In this document: positions 16,675 to 25,123 of the stretch, one piece after another
Numbering within the stretch: the first letter of the stretch is position 1
How the letters are laid out: every line of letters begins with the position of its first letter
Source of the DNA: Methylobacterium persicinum
Lineage (GTDB): Bacteria > Pseudomonadota > Alphaproteobacteria > Rhizobiales > Beijerinckiaceae
Assembly: GCF_022179525.1 (NCBI RefSeq)
Contig: NZ_BPQX01000010.1
Coordinates: 38,384 to 102,383, forward strand
Direction: 5' to 3'
Length of the DNA: 64,000 bases
Notes under the pieces: model-generated
Databases searched by the model: none
Seen by the model: only the letters and a program-made list of their open reading frames with translations
What the model was told of the DNA's origin: nothing
Translations under genes and position numbers: made by a program

Positions 16675-17154
16675 ATGGCCACCAAGACCACCCGCGCGAC
16701 GCAGGCCCTCGACCGGTTGGGCATCCGCTACAGCCTACACGCCTGTGAGTACGATCCCGATGCGCCGCGCATCGGCCTCCAGGCGGCCGAGGCCCTGGGG
16801 GTGGCGCCCTCCCGGGTGCTGAAGACGCTGATGGCCGCCGTCGATGGCCGCACCGTCTGCCTGCTGGTCGCCTCCGACCGGGAGGCCGCGATGAAGCGCG
16901 TCGCGGCAGCCTTCGGGGGCAAGTCCGCCGCCATGCTCAAACCCGCCGACGCCGAGCGCCTGACGGGCTACCATGTCGGCGGCATCAGCCCGCTCGGCCA
17001 GAAACGCCCCTTTCCCACCGTCATCGACGCGGGCGCCCTCACCGATCCGGCAGCCGAAATCCACGTGAATGGCGGCGGACGCGGCCTGCAGATCCGGCTC
17101 ACGGAAGGCGACCTCGTCGCCGCCCTGGCACCGCTGGTCGTCTCCCTCACCTGA
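16675..17154 (+). CDS. ybaK: YbaK/EbsC family Cys-tRNA(Pro) deacylase
   Basis: A trans-editing enzyme that hydrolyses Cys-tRNA(Pro) made in error by ProRS. It is 159 residues, typical of YbaK. N-terminal TRATQALDRLGIRYSLHACE is the usual opening. The block EALGVAPSRVLKTLMAAVDG contains the conserved lysine. The GYHVGGISPLGQKRPFPTVI block with its G-G-I-S-P-x-G motif is diagnostic. It lies 41 bases after the beta-lactamase on the same strand. Confidence 0.9.
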   Translation: MATKTTRATQALDRLGIRYSLHACEYDPDAPRIGLQAAEALGVAPSRVLKTLMAAVDGRTVCLLVASDREAAMKRVAAAFGGKSAAMLKPADAERLTGYHVGGISPLGQKRPFPTVIDAGALTDPAAEIHVNGGGRGLQIRLTEGDLVAALAPLVVSLT

Positions 17155-17224
17155 GGGCCGGGTAACCGATCGTTTACCCTGCCCGCCGAATGTCCCTGAA
17201 CCAGCGGATGGGCGGAGTGAAACG

Positions 17225-17569
17225 GTGCGGCTGTGCATGCGGATGGCGCTGGCCGTCGTCGCCTTCGCCGGGCCAGCCGTGGCCGCCGATCTCGGGGCGC
17301 CTTATTCCGGCGAGCCCGGCCCCGCGCCGATGCCCCGGTATTTCCCCCGCGGCGACGGCATGGAGCCCGAGGCGGCCCCGCCCCTGCCGCGCCGCCGGGT
17401 CCGGTTGGCCTGCACCCCCCGACGTGTGCCGACCCCGACCAATGCCGAAGACGATCCGAGCTATGTCGGCTCGCCCTATGGCCTCGGCCATCCCAGCTAC
17501 TACGGCTTTACCCCGCCGCCGGGGATCGACGATCCGTATGGCCGCTCGGTCCTGCCCTACTGCCCATGA
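17225..17569 (+). CDS. Small exported proline-rich protein of unknown function
   Basis: A 114-residue protein from GTG 17225, which has GGAG seven bases upstream. Its N-terminus VRLCMRMALAVVAFAGPAVA and then ADLGAPYSGE is a signal peptide with an AVAA cleavage site. The mature part is rich in proline, tyrosine and glycine, with two cysteines (RLACTPRR and the final LPYCP). Patches such as PSYYGFTPPPGIDDPYG suggest an unstructured cell-envelope protein. No family is recognised. Two overlapping frames are open here, but only this one has a signal peptide and a good ribosome site. Confidence 0.65.
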   Translation: MRLCMRMALAVVAFAGPAVAADLGAPYSGEPGPAPMPRYFPRGDGMEPEAAPPLPRRRVRLACTPRRVPTPTNAEDDPSYVGSPYGLGHPSYYGFTPPPGIDDPYGRSVLPYCP

Positions 17570-17638
17570 CCTGAAGGCGCTTCCCCAGGGTGGGAAGGCA
17601 TGCTCTAGACCGGCCGCCGCATCAGCGAGGAACTGGTC

Positions 17639-18487
17639 GTGACTGCCTCCACCCCCCAGCACCTTTCCGATTTTCCCGCCCTGCGCGCGGCCGTGGCCGC
17701 ATGGCGGGGGGCGGGCGAGCGTGTGGCGCTGGTGCCTACCATGGGGGCCCTCCACGAAGGACACCTGCACCTGGTGGCCGAGGCGAAGCGGCTCGCCCCG
17801 CGGGTCGTGGTCAGCATCTTCGTGAACCCGACCCAGTTCGGCCCCAACGAGGATTACGCGCGCTATCCCCGCGATGTCGCCGCCGACCTCGCGGTCCTGT
17901 CCGGAGCCGGCGCGGATGCCGCCTGGACGCCCGATGTCGCCACCATGTACCCGGCGGGTTTCGCCACGCGGATCGATGTGGCAGGGCTCACGGATGGGCT
18001 CTGCGGCCCCCTTCGGCCCGGCCACTTCTCGGGCGTCGCCACGGTGGTGACCAAGCTCCTTAATCAGGTCCGCCCCGATGTCGCGCTGTTCGGGGAGAAG
18101 GACTTCCAACAATTGCAGGTGATCCGGCAGGTGGTCGCCGACCTGGACATGGCCGTCGCGATCCACGGCGTGCCGACGATCCGGGAGGCGGACGGGCTCG
18201 CCCTGTCCTCCCGCAATCGCTACCTCTCCGTCGAGGAGCGACGCCGGGCGCCGCGACTCCACGCCGTGCTCGCGGACATCGCCGCCCGGACGCGCGACGG
18301 CGCTCCCGTGGCGGGCCCCGTCGCGGAGGGGATGGCGGTCCTGGGGGAGGCGGGGTTCACGGTCCAGTATCTCGCGGTCTGCGATGCGCGGACCCTCATC
18401 CCCGTGGAGCGGGTCGCTGGCCCGGCCCGGGTGCTGGCCGCAGCCATCCTCGGCCGGACCCGGCTCATCGACAACGTTCCCGTCTGA
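17639..18487 (+). CDS. panC: Pantothenate synthetase
   Basis: Condenses pantoate and beta-alanine with ATP to give pantothenate, the precursor of coenzyme A. It is 282 residues, starting with GTG. The HIGH-type nucleotide motif is H39-E-G-H42 in PTMGALHEGHLHL. The SIFVNPTQFGPNEDY substrate block, FGEKDFQQLQVIRQVV and the adenylate-binding SSRNRYLS block are all present. panB is not in the window. Confidence 0.96.
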   Translation: MTASTPQHLSDFPALRAAVAAWRGAGERVALVPTMGALHEGHLHLVAEAKRLAPRVVVSIFVNPTQFGPNEDYARYPRDVAADLAVLSGAGADAAWTPDVATMYPAGFATRIDVAGLTDGLCGPLRPGHFSGVATVVTKLLNQVRPDVALFGEKDFQQLQVIRQVVADLDMAVAIHGVPTIREADGLALSSRNRYLSVEERRRAPRLHAVLADIAARTRDGAPVAGPVAEGMAVLGEAGFTVQYLAVCDARTLIPVERVAGPARVLAAAILGRTRLIDNVPV

Positions 18488-18496
18488 CGCGCGTCG

Positions 18497-19984
18497 TCAG
18501 CTCGCCCTGCGGAGGAGGGAGCGGAAGGAGCGCCGCTCCGTCCCCGGATCGTCGGCCGGCGGCGGGGGAGGTGGGGCTTCCTGCGGCAGGGCCGCCAGGA
18601 TCTCGCCCCGCACCGGCCGCGCTGGCGCGAAGGCAGCACCCTGCGCGAAGGGCACGTTCAGATCGATGAGGTCCGGCACGTCCGCCTCCGTCTCGACGTC
18701 GGTGACGACGAAGCGGATCCGCGCCCGGGCGAGGGCAGGGGCGAGATCCTCCACCGCGAGGTCGCTCAGGGCACCCCGGGCCGCCGCCGGCTGCAGAAGC
18801 AGTGAGGCAGGCACCTTCACCTGACCGATGCCCTGATCGGCCATCTCCCGGGTGTCGAAGCGGAGGTCTGTCGGTCGGTCGAGGCAGAAGCCGACCCGCC
18901 CGCGCAGGGCCGTGAGGAGCGCACGCTGGCCGCTGTCGAGCCCTCGCCAACTAGCCTGCGGCAGGGCGATCTCGAGGGCGGCGAGGTCCTGCCCGTCGCC
19001 CGCCATCCGGGCGATCTCCTTCAGGAAACCCGGCTCGAACAGCGAGAGGGGCGACAGGCCATAGGTGACACGGGCGTCGCTGCCGCGGCGCAGGAGGTGG
19101 CGAACGATGCTTTCGGCCCGGGCCAGCATGCGCCGGTCGAGTTCCGTCGTCCGCCCATTCCGCTCCAGAGCCGAAAGATAGTGGACCGGTTCGAGAGACT
19201 CTTCGTCGATGCGCAGCCGGGCCACGGCCTCGTAGGCCACGACCTTACGCTGGGGCAGCGTCACGACGGGCTGCAGGTAGACGTCGAGGCGCCCCCTATC
19301 GAAGGCGGCGATGATGGCAGCCTCACTGGGCGCCCGGGGCGTCTCCAAGCGACGGGGTGGGATGGGCCGGGGCACCGGAAGGGGAGCGGGCTCGACGACA
19401 TTGGCAGCCGGGGGTTCGGGCAACCGCGACAGGATGGGCGGTGTCCATGCCTGCTCCACCGACGACGGCCGGGGCGGAGGGGCCGGAGGTACCACGGGGG
19501 CCATTTCCGCCATCACCGGGATCCGGGGCATCGGCTCTGGTTGGGGTTCCGGGGCTGCAGCTTGCTGCGCCCTTGCCGCATCTCTGGCCTTCAAGGCGGC
19601 GATCTCATCGTCCTGGCTTCGGATCACCGCGCTGAGATCGCGCACGATCCCGCTGAGGAGACCGATCTCGACGGTCAGCTCATGCACCTCCGCGCGCAGG
19701 CCTTCTGGGGGTGAAGCGTCCGGGTGTGGAGCCGCCACTTGCTCGGCCTTGAGGAGCCGCTGGGACAGGACGTTGACTTCCTGCGAGAGCTTCTCGCACC
19801 GCGCCTTCAGCCCGGAGCCACGGCCGAGTGCCGTTCCAGCACCCAGGCATCCCACGGCGCCGAGGGCGAAGGCAGCGGTGGATGGGAAGAAGACAGCGAG
19901 GGGACCAAGCGTGACGACACCGAGGAGTCCGGCGGCCCATAGCCCTGTATGCCGGCCGAATAACCGGGCCATCGTCGCCATCAT
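18497..19984 (-). CDS. Membrane protein with coiled coil and degenerate EAL domain, TipF-like
   Basis: A 495-residue protein. Two hydrophobic segments lie at about 13-50 (TGLWAAGLLGVVTLGPLAVF, then TAAFALGAVGCLGAGTALG). A coiled coil follows (about 57-135), then a proline-rich linker, and the C-terminal half from about 228 matches an EAL fold. The catalytic signature is changed: the EALxR motif reads EAVAR, the DDFGTG loop is replaced by LDRPTDLRFD and KIDxxF by QVKVPASLL. It is therefore probably not an active c-di-GMP phosphodiesterase but could bind c-di-GMP. Two membrane segments, a coiled coil and a degenerate EAL domain match Caulobacter TipF, which places the flagellum. Assignment is by architecture. 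Confidence 0.72.
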   Translation of the reverse strand: MMATMARLFGRHTGLWAAGLLGVVTLGPLAVFFPSTAAFALGAVGCLGAGTALGRGSGLKARCEKLSQEVNVLSQRLLKAEQVAAPHPDASPPEGLRAEVHELTVEIGLLSGIVRDLSAVIRSQDDEIAALKARDAARAQQAAAPEPQPEPMPRIPVMAEMAPVVPPAPPPRPSSVEQAWTPPILSRLPEPPAANVVEPAPLPVPRPIPPRRLETPRAPSEAAIIAAFDRGRLDVYLQPVVTLPQRKVVAYEAVARLRIDEESLEPVHYLSALERNGRTTELDRRMLARAESIVRHLLRRGSDARVTYGLSPLSLFEPGFLKEIARMAGDGQDLAALEIALPQASWRGLDSGQRALLTALRGRVGFCLDRPTDLRFDTREMADQGIGQVKVPASLLLQPAAARGALSDLAVEDLAPALARARIRFVVTDVETEADVPDLIDLNVPFAQGAAFAPARPVRGEILAALPQEAPPPPPPADDPGTERRSFRSLLRRAS

Positions 19985-20157
19985 CCGTCACAAGAGATTG
20001 TCCGAGCGGCGACCTGTGCCCCCAGAATCAGTCAGAGGAAAGGTGTCGCCGAGCCGACCCCTTCGGGCAAGCCCTCACCGCAAATGCATGCGGCTTTTTC
20101 GTAACCTGTGGCCGTGGGAGAACGTTGGCCGCGACCGCTGCGAGGCCGACGCCGGTC

Positions 20158-20177
20158 GTTGTTTCACGTGAAACAAC
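20158..20177. promoter_or_regulatory. parS centromere site (intergenic)
   Basis: GTTGTTTCACGTGAAACAAC is a perfect 20-base palindrome containing the ParB-binding core TGTTTCACGTGAAACA at 20160-20175. It is about 4 kb from parB and upstream of mnmG. A second site with the same 16-base core is inside rsmG at 22661-22676. Confidence 0.92.
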
Positions 20178-20186
20178 TGCTCACCA

Positions 20187-20336
20187 TCAGGCGCGGGTGA
20201 GATACATCCCGGCCATGAGAAAGGCGAAGGCGGCCAACCCAAACGCGCCTTCCTTTCGATGAGTCTTATCGAGGAAGTGAGACACCGCTCCGGCCGCACA
20301 GCACACGGAGCCGATACCGATTGCCAAGGACGACAT
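20187..20336 (-). CDS. Small two-helix membrane protein
   Basis: A 49-residue protein beginning MSSLAIGIGSVCCAAGAVSH, with a second hydrophobic helix GAFGLAAFAFLMAGMYLTRA at the C-terminus and a charged loop LDKTHRKE between. The start ATG at 20336 has a perfect GGGAGG seven bases upstream, which is why this shorter start is chosen over one at 20405. It ends ten bases from the intergenic parS. No family is recognised. The strong ribosome site and membrane topology support a real gene. Confidence 0.6.
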   Translation of the reverse strand: MSSLAIGIGSVCCAAGAVSHFLDKTHRKEGAFGLAAFAFLMAGMYLTRA

Positions 20337-20736
20337 CACAGCCTCCCCTCCGATTAACAGCACGACGGTCGAGACACTCGCTCCCGGTCCTGTGCTGTGA
20401 GCCACACCTCGCTCTTCACCACCGCGTTATGAATATGCGGCTATTCATCGACGATCAAGTTTTCAGACTATTCATCGCGATCAAAAGGCCCGACCGGGAC
20501 CAACTTCTGCTGTTTCGAATAGTTTTGCTGTATTTTTGGCACTTAATTGAACAGCATTTGCGCAGTCATGGCGCCTGGCCAGGCAATTCCCGATACGCCG
20601 CTCGCGAATCACCCCGCAACTCAGCCCGCGTGATCTCCGACTGCGAACGCACATTCCGGCATCGTTCGGGGCAAAGCAGATTGGGTGAGGAGCCTCTCGC
20701 GTTGACCGGACGCGGGTCGCCCGCGTAAGCACAGGC
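20337..20736. other. AT-rich gene-free region upstream of mnmG with inverted and direct repeats
   Basis: Four hundred bases with no credible gene. From about 20425 to 20560 base composition falls clearly below that of the window. It contains the inverted repeat ATGAATA-N6-TATTCAT at 20429-20448, a near-direct repeat CTATTCATCG..GATCAA at 20441 and 20468, and AT-rich runs such as TTTTGCTGTATTTTTGGCAC. The part nearest mnmG presumably holds its promoter. An origin role was considered but no DnaA-box cluster was found. A 135-codon open frame across it has no ribosome site or protein-like composition. Confidence 0.6.
20429..20448. promoter_or_regulatory. Inverted repeat ATGAATA-N6-TATTCAT
   Basis: Perfect 7-base arms around a 6-base spacer in the AT-rich gap, with TATTCAT repeated at 20469-20475. 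This is suggestive of an operator for a dimeric regulator; no regulator is known. Confidence 0.45.
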
Positions 20737-22623
20737 ATGCCCACGTCCCGTTCCGACCGCTTCGACGTGATCGTCGTCGGCGGAGGCCATGCCGGTGTCG
20801 AAGCCGCTGCGGCCGCCGCCCGCTGCGGCGCGCAGACAGCCCTCGTCACCCACGATCCGGCGACGATCGGGGCCATGTCCTGCAACCCGGCCATCGGCGG
20901 CCTGGGGAAGGGTCACCTTGTCCGTGAGGTCGACGCCCTCGACGGGCTGATGGGCCAGGTGGCCGATGCCGCCGGCATCCAGTTCCGGCTCCTGAACCGG
21001 CGCAAGGGGCCGGCCGTGCGCGGTCCGCGGACGCAGGCCGACCGCAAGCTCTACGCCTCGGCCATGCAGGCGGCCATCGCGGCCACGGACAATCTGCAGG
21101 TAATCGCCGGGGCCTGCGAAGATTTGCTGTGGGATGCCGGGGGGCACCTTGCCGGGATCGTCCTGGCCGACGGCACGAATCTCGGCGCCCCCGCCGTCGT
21201 GCTGACGACGGGCACGTTCCTCCGCGGCCTCATCCATATCGGCGAGAGGCAGATTCCCGCCGGGCGGGTCGGTGAAGCCCCCGCGGTCGGGCTGGCCCTC
21301 AGCCTCGACCGTCTTGGCCTTCGCCTCGGGCGCTTGAAGACCGGCACGCCGCCGCGCCTCGCCCGAGACAGCATCGCCTGGTCGAGCCTGGAGATGCAGG
21401 CCGCTGACGACGATCCCGTGCCGTTCTCGACGTTGACCGAGCGGATCACCACGCCGCAGATCGCGTGCGGTATCACGCGGACGACTCAGGCAGTCCACGA
21501 CCTGATCCGCGAGAACCTCCACCGCTCGCCCATGTATTCCGGTGGGATCGCCAGCCGGGGGCCGCGCTATTGCCCCTCCATCGAGGACAAGGTGGTCCGC
21601 TTCGGCGACCGGGAAGGCCATCAGATCTTCCTCGAACCCGAGGGTCTGGACGACCCGGTCGTCTATCCCAACGGAATTTCGACCGCTCTCCCGGAGGAAG
21701 TCCAGCACGCCATCGTCCGGGTCATCCCCGGCCTCGAGCGGGCCGAGATCCTGCGGCCGGGCTATGCCATCGAGTACGATTACGTCGATCCCCGGGAGCT
21801 CGACGCCGCCTTGCAGGTGAAGCGCCAGCCCGGCCTCTTCCTCGCCGGCCAGATCAACGGGACGACCGGCTACGAGGAAGCCGCAGGGCAGGGGCTCGTG
21901 GCGGGCCTGAACGCCGCGCGCTTTGCGGGCGGCCTCACCCCCGCAGCCTTCGACCGGGCAGAATCCTACCTCGGCGTGATGATCGACGATCTGATCACCC
22001 ACGGGGTCAGCGAGCCCTACCGGATGTTCACCTCGCGCTCTGAGTACCGGCTGAGCCTGCGGGTCGACAACGCGGACGAGCGTCTGACACCCCGGGGCGT
22101 TGCTCTGGGCGTCGTCGGACATCACCGGGCCGACCATTTCGCGCGCTCCCGCTCCGCCCTCGACGCGGCGCGCGCCACCCTGGACGCCCTCAGCCTTACC
22201 CCCAATGAGGCAGCCTCCCACGGGATCAATCTGAACCGGGACGGGATCCGACGGACTGCCTTCCAGCTCCTGTCCTATCCCGAGATCGACTGGAACCGGC
22301 TCGCCGCCGTCTGGCCGGACCTCGCCGGAATCCCCCCGCGGATCGCCGACAGGCTGCGGACCGATGCGACCTATGCGGTGTATCTCGCTCGCCAGACCGC
22401 CGACATCGCGGCCTTCCGCCGGGACGAGGCCGTCCGGCTACCCGAGGGTTTGGACTATGCCGGCATCAGCGGCCTCTCGAACGAGATGCGGTTGAAGCTT
22501 GAGACCGTGAGGCCTGGAACCCTCGGTCAGGCCGCCCGCATCGAGGGCGTGACGCCCGCAGCCCTCACGCTCCTCGCGGCCCACGCGAAGCGCGGTGACC
22601 GGCGTGGGCGGACAGCCGCATGA
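20737..22623 (+). CDS. mnmG: tRNA uridine-5-carboxymethylaminomethyl modification enzyme MnmG (GidA)
   Basis: FAD-dependent partner of MnmE in wobble uridine modification. It is 628 residues, the standard length. The FAD motif [14 protein letters not shown] starts at residue 11. [20 protein letters not shown] and the [20 protein letters not shown] block are diagnostic of GidA. The C-terminal helical domain ends in the [12 protein letters not shown] region. Its stop overlaps the rsmG start in an ATGA, so mnmG-rsmG are coupled, with parA and parB following. Confidence 0.97.
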   Translation: MPTSRSDRFDVIVVGGGHAGVEAAAAAARCGAQTALVTHDPATIGAMSCNPAIGGLGKGHLVREVDALDGLMGQVADAAGIQFRLLNRRKGPAVRGPRTQADRKLYASAMQAAIAATDNLQVIAGACEDLLWDAGGHLAGIVLADGTNLGAPAVVLTTGTFLRGLIHIGERQIPAGRVGEAPAVGLALSLDRLGLRLGRLKTGTPPRLARDSIAWSSLEMQAADDDPVPFSTLTERITTPQIACGITRTTQAVHDLIRENLHRSPMYSGGIASRGPRYCPSIEDKVVRFGDREGHQIFLEPEGLDDPVVYPNGISTALPEEVQHAIVRVIPGLERAEILRPGYAIEYDYVDPRELDAALQVKRQPGLFLAGQINGTTGYEEAAGQGLVAGLNAARFAGGLTPAAFDRAESYLGVMIDDLITHGVSEPYRMFTSRSEYRLSLRVDNADERLTPRGVALGVVGHHRADHFARSRSALDAARATLDALSLTPNEAASHGINLNRDGIRRTAFQLLSYPEIDWNRLAAVWPDLAGIPPRIADRLRTDATYAVYLARQTADIAAFRRDEAVRLPEGLDYAGISGLSNEMRLKLETVRPGTLGQAARIEGVTPAALTLLAAHAKRGDRRGRTAA

Positions 22624-23246
22624 CGGATCGGGCCCGCGAACAGGTCCTTCGGGATTACGATGTTTCACGTGAAACAACGCAGTCCCTCGACACCTACGTC
22701 GCTCAGCTCGCACGCTGGCAGACGGTAAAGAACCTCGTCGGCCCATCGACCCTGTCAGAGGTCTGGAGCCGCCATGTGGCGGACGCCCTCCAACTTCTCA
22801 CCCTCGCACCGGACGCCAAAACGTGGCTCGATCTCGGCTCAGGCGCCGGCATTCCCGGACTCATCCTGGCCATCGCAGGGAGGGAGCGGGGCATCCGGGT
22901 GACGCTGGTCGAGAGCAACGCGCGCAAGTGCGCCTTCCTCACCGAGGCCGCCCGTTTGACCGGGGCGCCGGCCGCGATCCGCAACACCCGGATCGAAGGG
23001 GTGATCGCGACGCTCGCCGGCACGGATGTGGTCTGCGCCCGCGCCCTCGCCCCCCTCGACCAGCTGCTTGCGTGGTCGGAACCACTGTTGAAATCCGGCA
23101 CCATGGGCTTGTTTCCGAAGGGCCGGGATGTCCAGGCGGAATTGACCCAGGCGACCACCCGGTGGACAGTCGCCCACGATCTCGTGCCGAGTCGGACCGA
23201 CCCAGACGCCCGGATCGTCCGGGTGTCAGCCCTTACCGCGAACTGA
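22620..23246 (+). CDS. rsmG: 16S rRNA (guanine-527 N7)-methyltransferase RsmG (GidB)
   Basis: Methylates G527 of 16S rRNA using S-adenosylmethionine; loss gives low-level streptomycin resistance in several bacteria. It is 208 residues. The SAM-binding motif is [17 protein letters not shown], and the [11 protein letters not shown] and [14 protein letters not shown] blocks are typical. It starts within the mnmG stop and ends eight bases before parA. Codons 15-20 (about 22661-22676) form a parS palindrome, so this stretch serves both as protein code and as a ParB site. Confidence 0.95.
   Translation: MTDRAREQVLRDYDVSRETTQSLDTYVAQLARWQTVKNLVGPSTLSEVWSRHVADALQLLTLAPDAKTWLDLGSGAGIPGLILAIAGRERGIRVTLVESNARKCAFLTEAARLTGAPAAIRNTRIEGVIATLAGTDVVCARALAPLDQLLAWSEPLLKSGTMGLFPKGRDVQAELTQATTRWTVAHDLVPSRTDPDARIVRVSALTAN
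22661..22676. promoter_or_regulatory. parS centromere site inside rsmG
   Basis: TGTTTCACGTGAAACA, a perfect 16-base palindrome, identical to the core of the site at 20160-20175. It is read through as YDVSRETT in RsmG. Confidence 0.9.
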
Positions 23247-23253
23247 GCCCCCG

Positions 23254-24111
23254 ATGAGCGACGCGACGACCGTCGACGCCTCCGAGCGCCCCGCCACCGG
23301 CCAGCCGGTCAAGCCCCTGCGCATCCTCGCCCTGGCGAACCAGAAGGGGGGCGTCGGCAAGACCACGACGGCCATCAACCTCGGCACCGCCCTGGCGGCC
23401 ATCGGTGAGGAGGTGCTGGTGGTCGATCTCGACCCCCAGGGCAACGCGTCGACGGGCCTCGGCATCGAGAAGGCTCGGCGCCGGATCTCGACCTACGATC
23501 TCATGGCGGGGGAGGCGAGCCTTGCCCAGACCGTGATCCCTACCGCCGTGCCGCGGCTCTCCATCGCGCCTTCCACCATGGACCTCCTTGGTCTGGAAAT
23601 GGAGATGGCGACGTCCCAGGATCGGGCACACCGCCTGCGCAATGCCCTGCGGAGCATGGCCAAGTCCGAGAGCCTGAAGCGCATCAGCTACGTGCTGATC
23701 GACTGTCCGCCCTCCCTCAACCTGTTGACGATCAACGCCCTGGCGGCCGCGGATGCCGTGCTTGTGCCCCTGCAATGCGAGTTCTTCGCCCTGGAGGGCC
23801 TCAGCCAGCTCCTGCGCACCGTCGAGCAGGTACGCGGCGCCCTGAACCCACGCCTGACCATCCAGGGCATCGTGCTGACGATGTTCGACCCGCGCAATAA
23901 CCTGTCGGCCCAGGTGGTGGCGGATGTCCGCGGCTTCATGGGCGACAAGGTCTACGAGACCATGATCCCCCGGAACGTCCGCGTCTCGGAGGCTCCCTCG
24001 CACGGCAAGCCGGCTTTGTTGTACGATCTGAAATGCGCCGGCAGCCAAGCCTATCTGCGGCTCGCCTCCGAGGTGATCCAGCGGGAGGGCCGCGTCCCCG
24101 CGGCGGCGTGA
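23254..24111 (+). CDS. parA: Chromosome partitioning ATPase ParA
   Basis: A deviant-Walker ATPase that binds nucleoid DNA as an ATP dimer and drives segregation of ParB-parS complexes. It is 285 residues. The deviant Walker A KGGVGKTTT is at 31-39, with the two lysines, followed by VDLDPQGNASTGLG and the LIDCPPSLNLLTINAL Walker B region. Short chromosomal ParA without an N-terminal helix-turn-helix, so not a plasmid type Ia protein. It lies eight bases after rsmG and 76 bases before parB. Confidence 0.96.
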   Translation: MSDATTVDASERPATGQPVKPLRILALANQKGGVGKTTTAINLGTALAAIGEEVLVVDLDPQGNASTGLGIEKARRRISTYDLMAGEASLAQTVIPTAVPRLSIAPSTMDLLGLEMEMATSQDRAHRLRNALRSMAKSESLKRISYVLIDCPPSLNLLTINALAAADAVLVPLQCEFFALEGLSQLLRTVEQVRGALNPRLTIQGIVLTMFDPRNNLSAQVVADVRGFMGDKVYETMIPRNVRVSEAPSHGKPALLYDLKCAGSQAYLRLASEVIQREGRVPAAA

Positions 24112-24187
24112 CGGCGCATTCGGTGCCAACGATTGGCCCTGCCGCCGACGGCGCGGGGCGTTCCGAAGACTGAGAACAGGTGAGACG

Positions 24188-25084
24188 ATGGCGGAGGAGG
24201 TCGCAAGGCCCCGGCTGGGGCGCGGACTCGCGGCCCTGATCGGTGATTTCGGAGATGCGGCGCAGCCCCCGCCCAAGCACGAGGGCCAGCGCAAGGTTGC
24301 CGTCGAGTTCCTGCGGCCGAACCCGCGCAATCCCCGCCGGCACTTCGGCGAGGAGGAACTGTCCGAACTCGCCGGGTCGATCAAGGCCCGGGGCCTGATC
24401 CAGCCTATCGTGGTGCGGCCCATGGCCGACGTGCCAGGCGCATTCGAGATCGTCGCGGGCGAGCGCCGCTGGCGGGCTGCCCAGCGGGCGGGGCTCGATG
24501 AGGTGCCCGTCGTCGTCGTGGAGATCGACGACCGGGCCTCCCTCGAATTCGCGATCCTGGAGAACGTCCAGCGGGCCGACCTCAACCCCATCGAAGAGGC
24601 GTCCGGCTACGAGCGCCTGATGCGGGATTTCTCCTACACGCAGCGGGAGTTGGCGGAGATCCTCGGCAAGAGCCGCAGCCATCTCGCGAACACGCTCCGG
24701 CTCCTCAACCTGCCGCCGGCGGTCCAGGACCGGCTGAGCGCCGGGGAGATCACCGCCGGCCATGCCCGGGCCCTGCTCGCCCTGCGCGATCCGGAGGCGA
24801 CGGCCCGGCGCATTGTCGCCGAAGGCCTGTCCGTCCGCGAGGTCGAGGCGCTGGCCGCCGCCGAGGCGGAGCCCTCAGAAACGCCGCGCCCCGGCCGGCC
24901 GCGCCTCGCCGCCGAGCGGCCGGCCCCCGTCCGCTCCCTTGAGCTTCGCCTGCATCAGGCGCTCGGCGTCAGCGTGAGCTATCGCCCGAAGGATGACGAG
25001 ACGGGGGAGATCCGTCTGCGCTACGCCAACCGCACCGAACTGCAGACGCTGCTCGATCGGCTGAAGGTTCCGACGGACGACTGA
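24188..25084 (+). CDS. parB: Chromosome partitioning CTPase/DNA-binding protein ParB
   Basis: Loads on parS and spreads as a CTP-dependent sliding clamp. It is 298 residues. The N-terminal ParA-stimulating peptide RPRLGRGLAALIGD is at 7-20. The CTP-binding box GERRWRAAQ is at 91-99. The helix-turn-helix that reads parS is TQRELAEILGKSRSHLANTL, and a C-terminal dimerisation domain ends the protein. Two matching parS palindromes are 1.5 and 4 kb upstream. It converges with holA after 39 bases. Confidence 0.97.
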   Translation: MAEEVARPRLGRGLAALIGDFGDAAQPPPKHEGQRKVAVEFLRPNPRNPRRHFGEEELSELAGSIKARGLIQPIVVRPMADVPGAFEIVAGERRWRAAQRAGLDEVPVVVVEIDDRASLEFAILENVQRADLNPIEEASGYERLMRDFSYTQRELAEILGKSRSHLANTLRLLNLPPAVQDRLSAGEITAGHARALLALRDPEATARRIVAEGLSVREVEALAAAEAEPSETPRPGRPRLAAERPAPVRSLELRLHQALGVSVSYRPKDDETGEIRLRYANRTELQTLLDRLKVPTDD

Positions 25085-25123
25085 TCCGGGATTACCGGAG
25101 GGGGGGCCGCCCTTCGGGTGTCC

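Noticed and set aside
20321-20728. A 135-codon frame in the AT-rich gap
   Set aside because: No ribosome site, no similarity; AT-rich sequence lacks stops by chance.
20337-20736. Chromosomal origin
   Set aside because: AT-rich and beside parS, but no cluster of DnaA boxes or other origin motif was seen, so not called.
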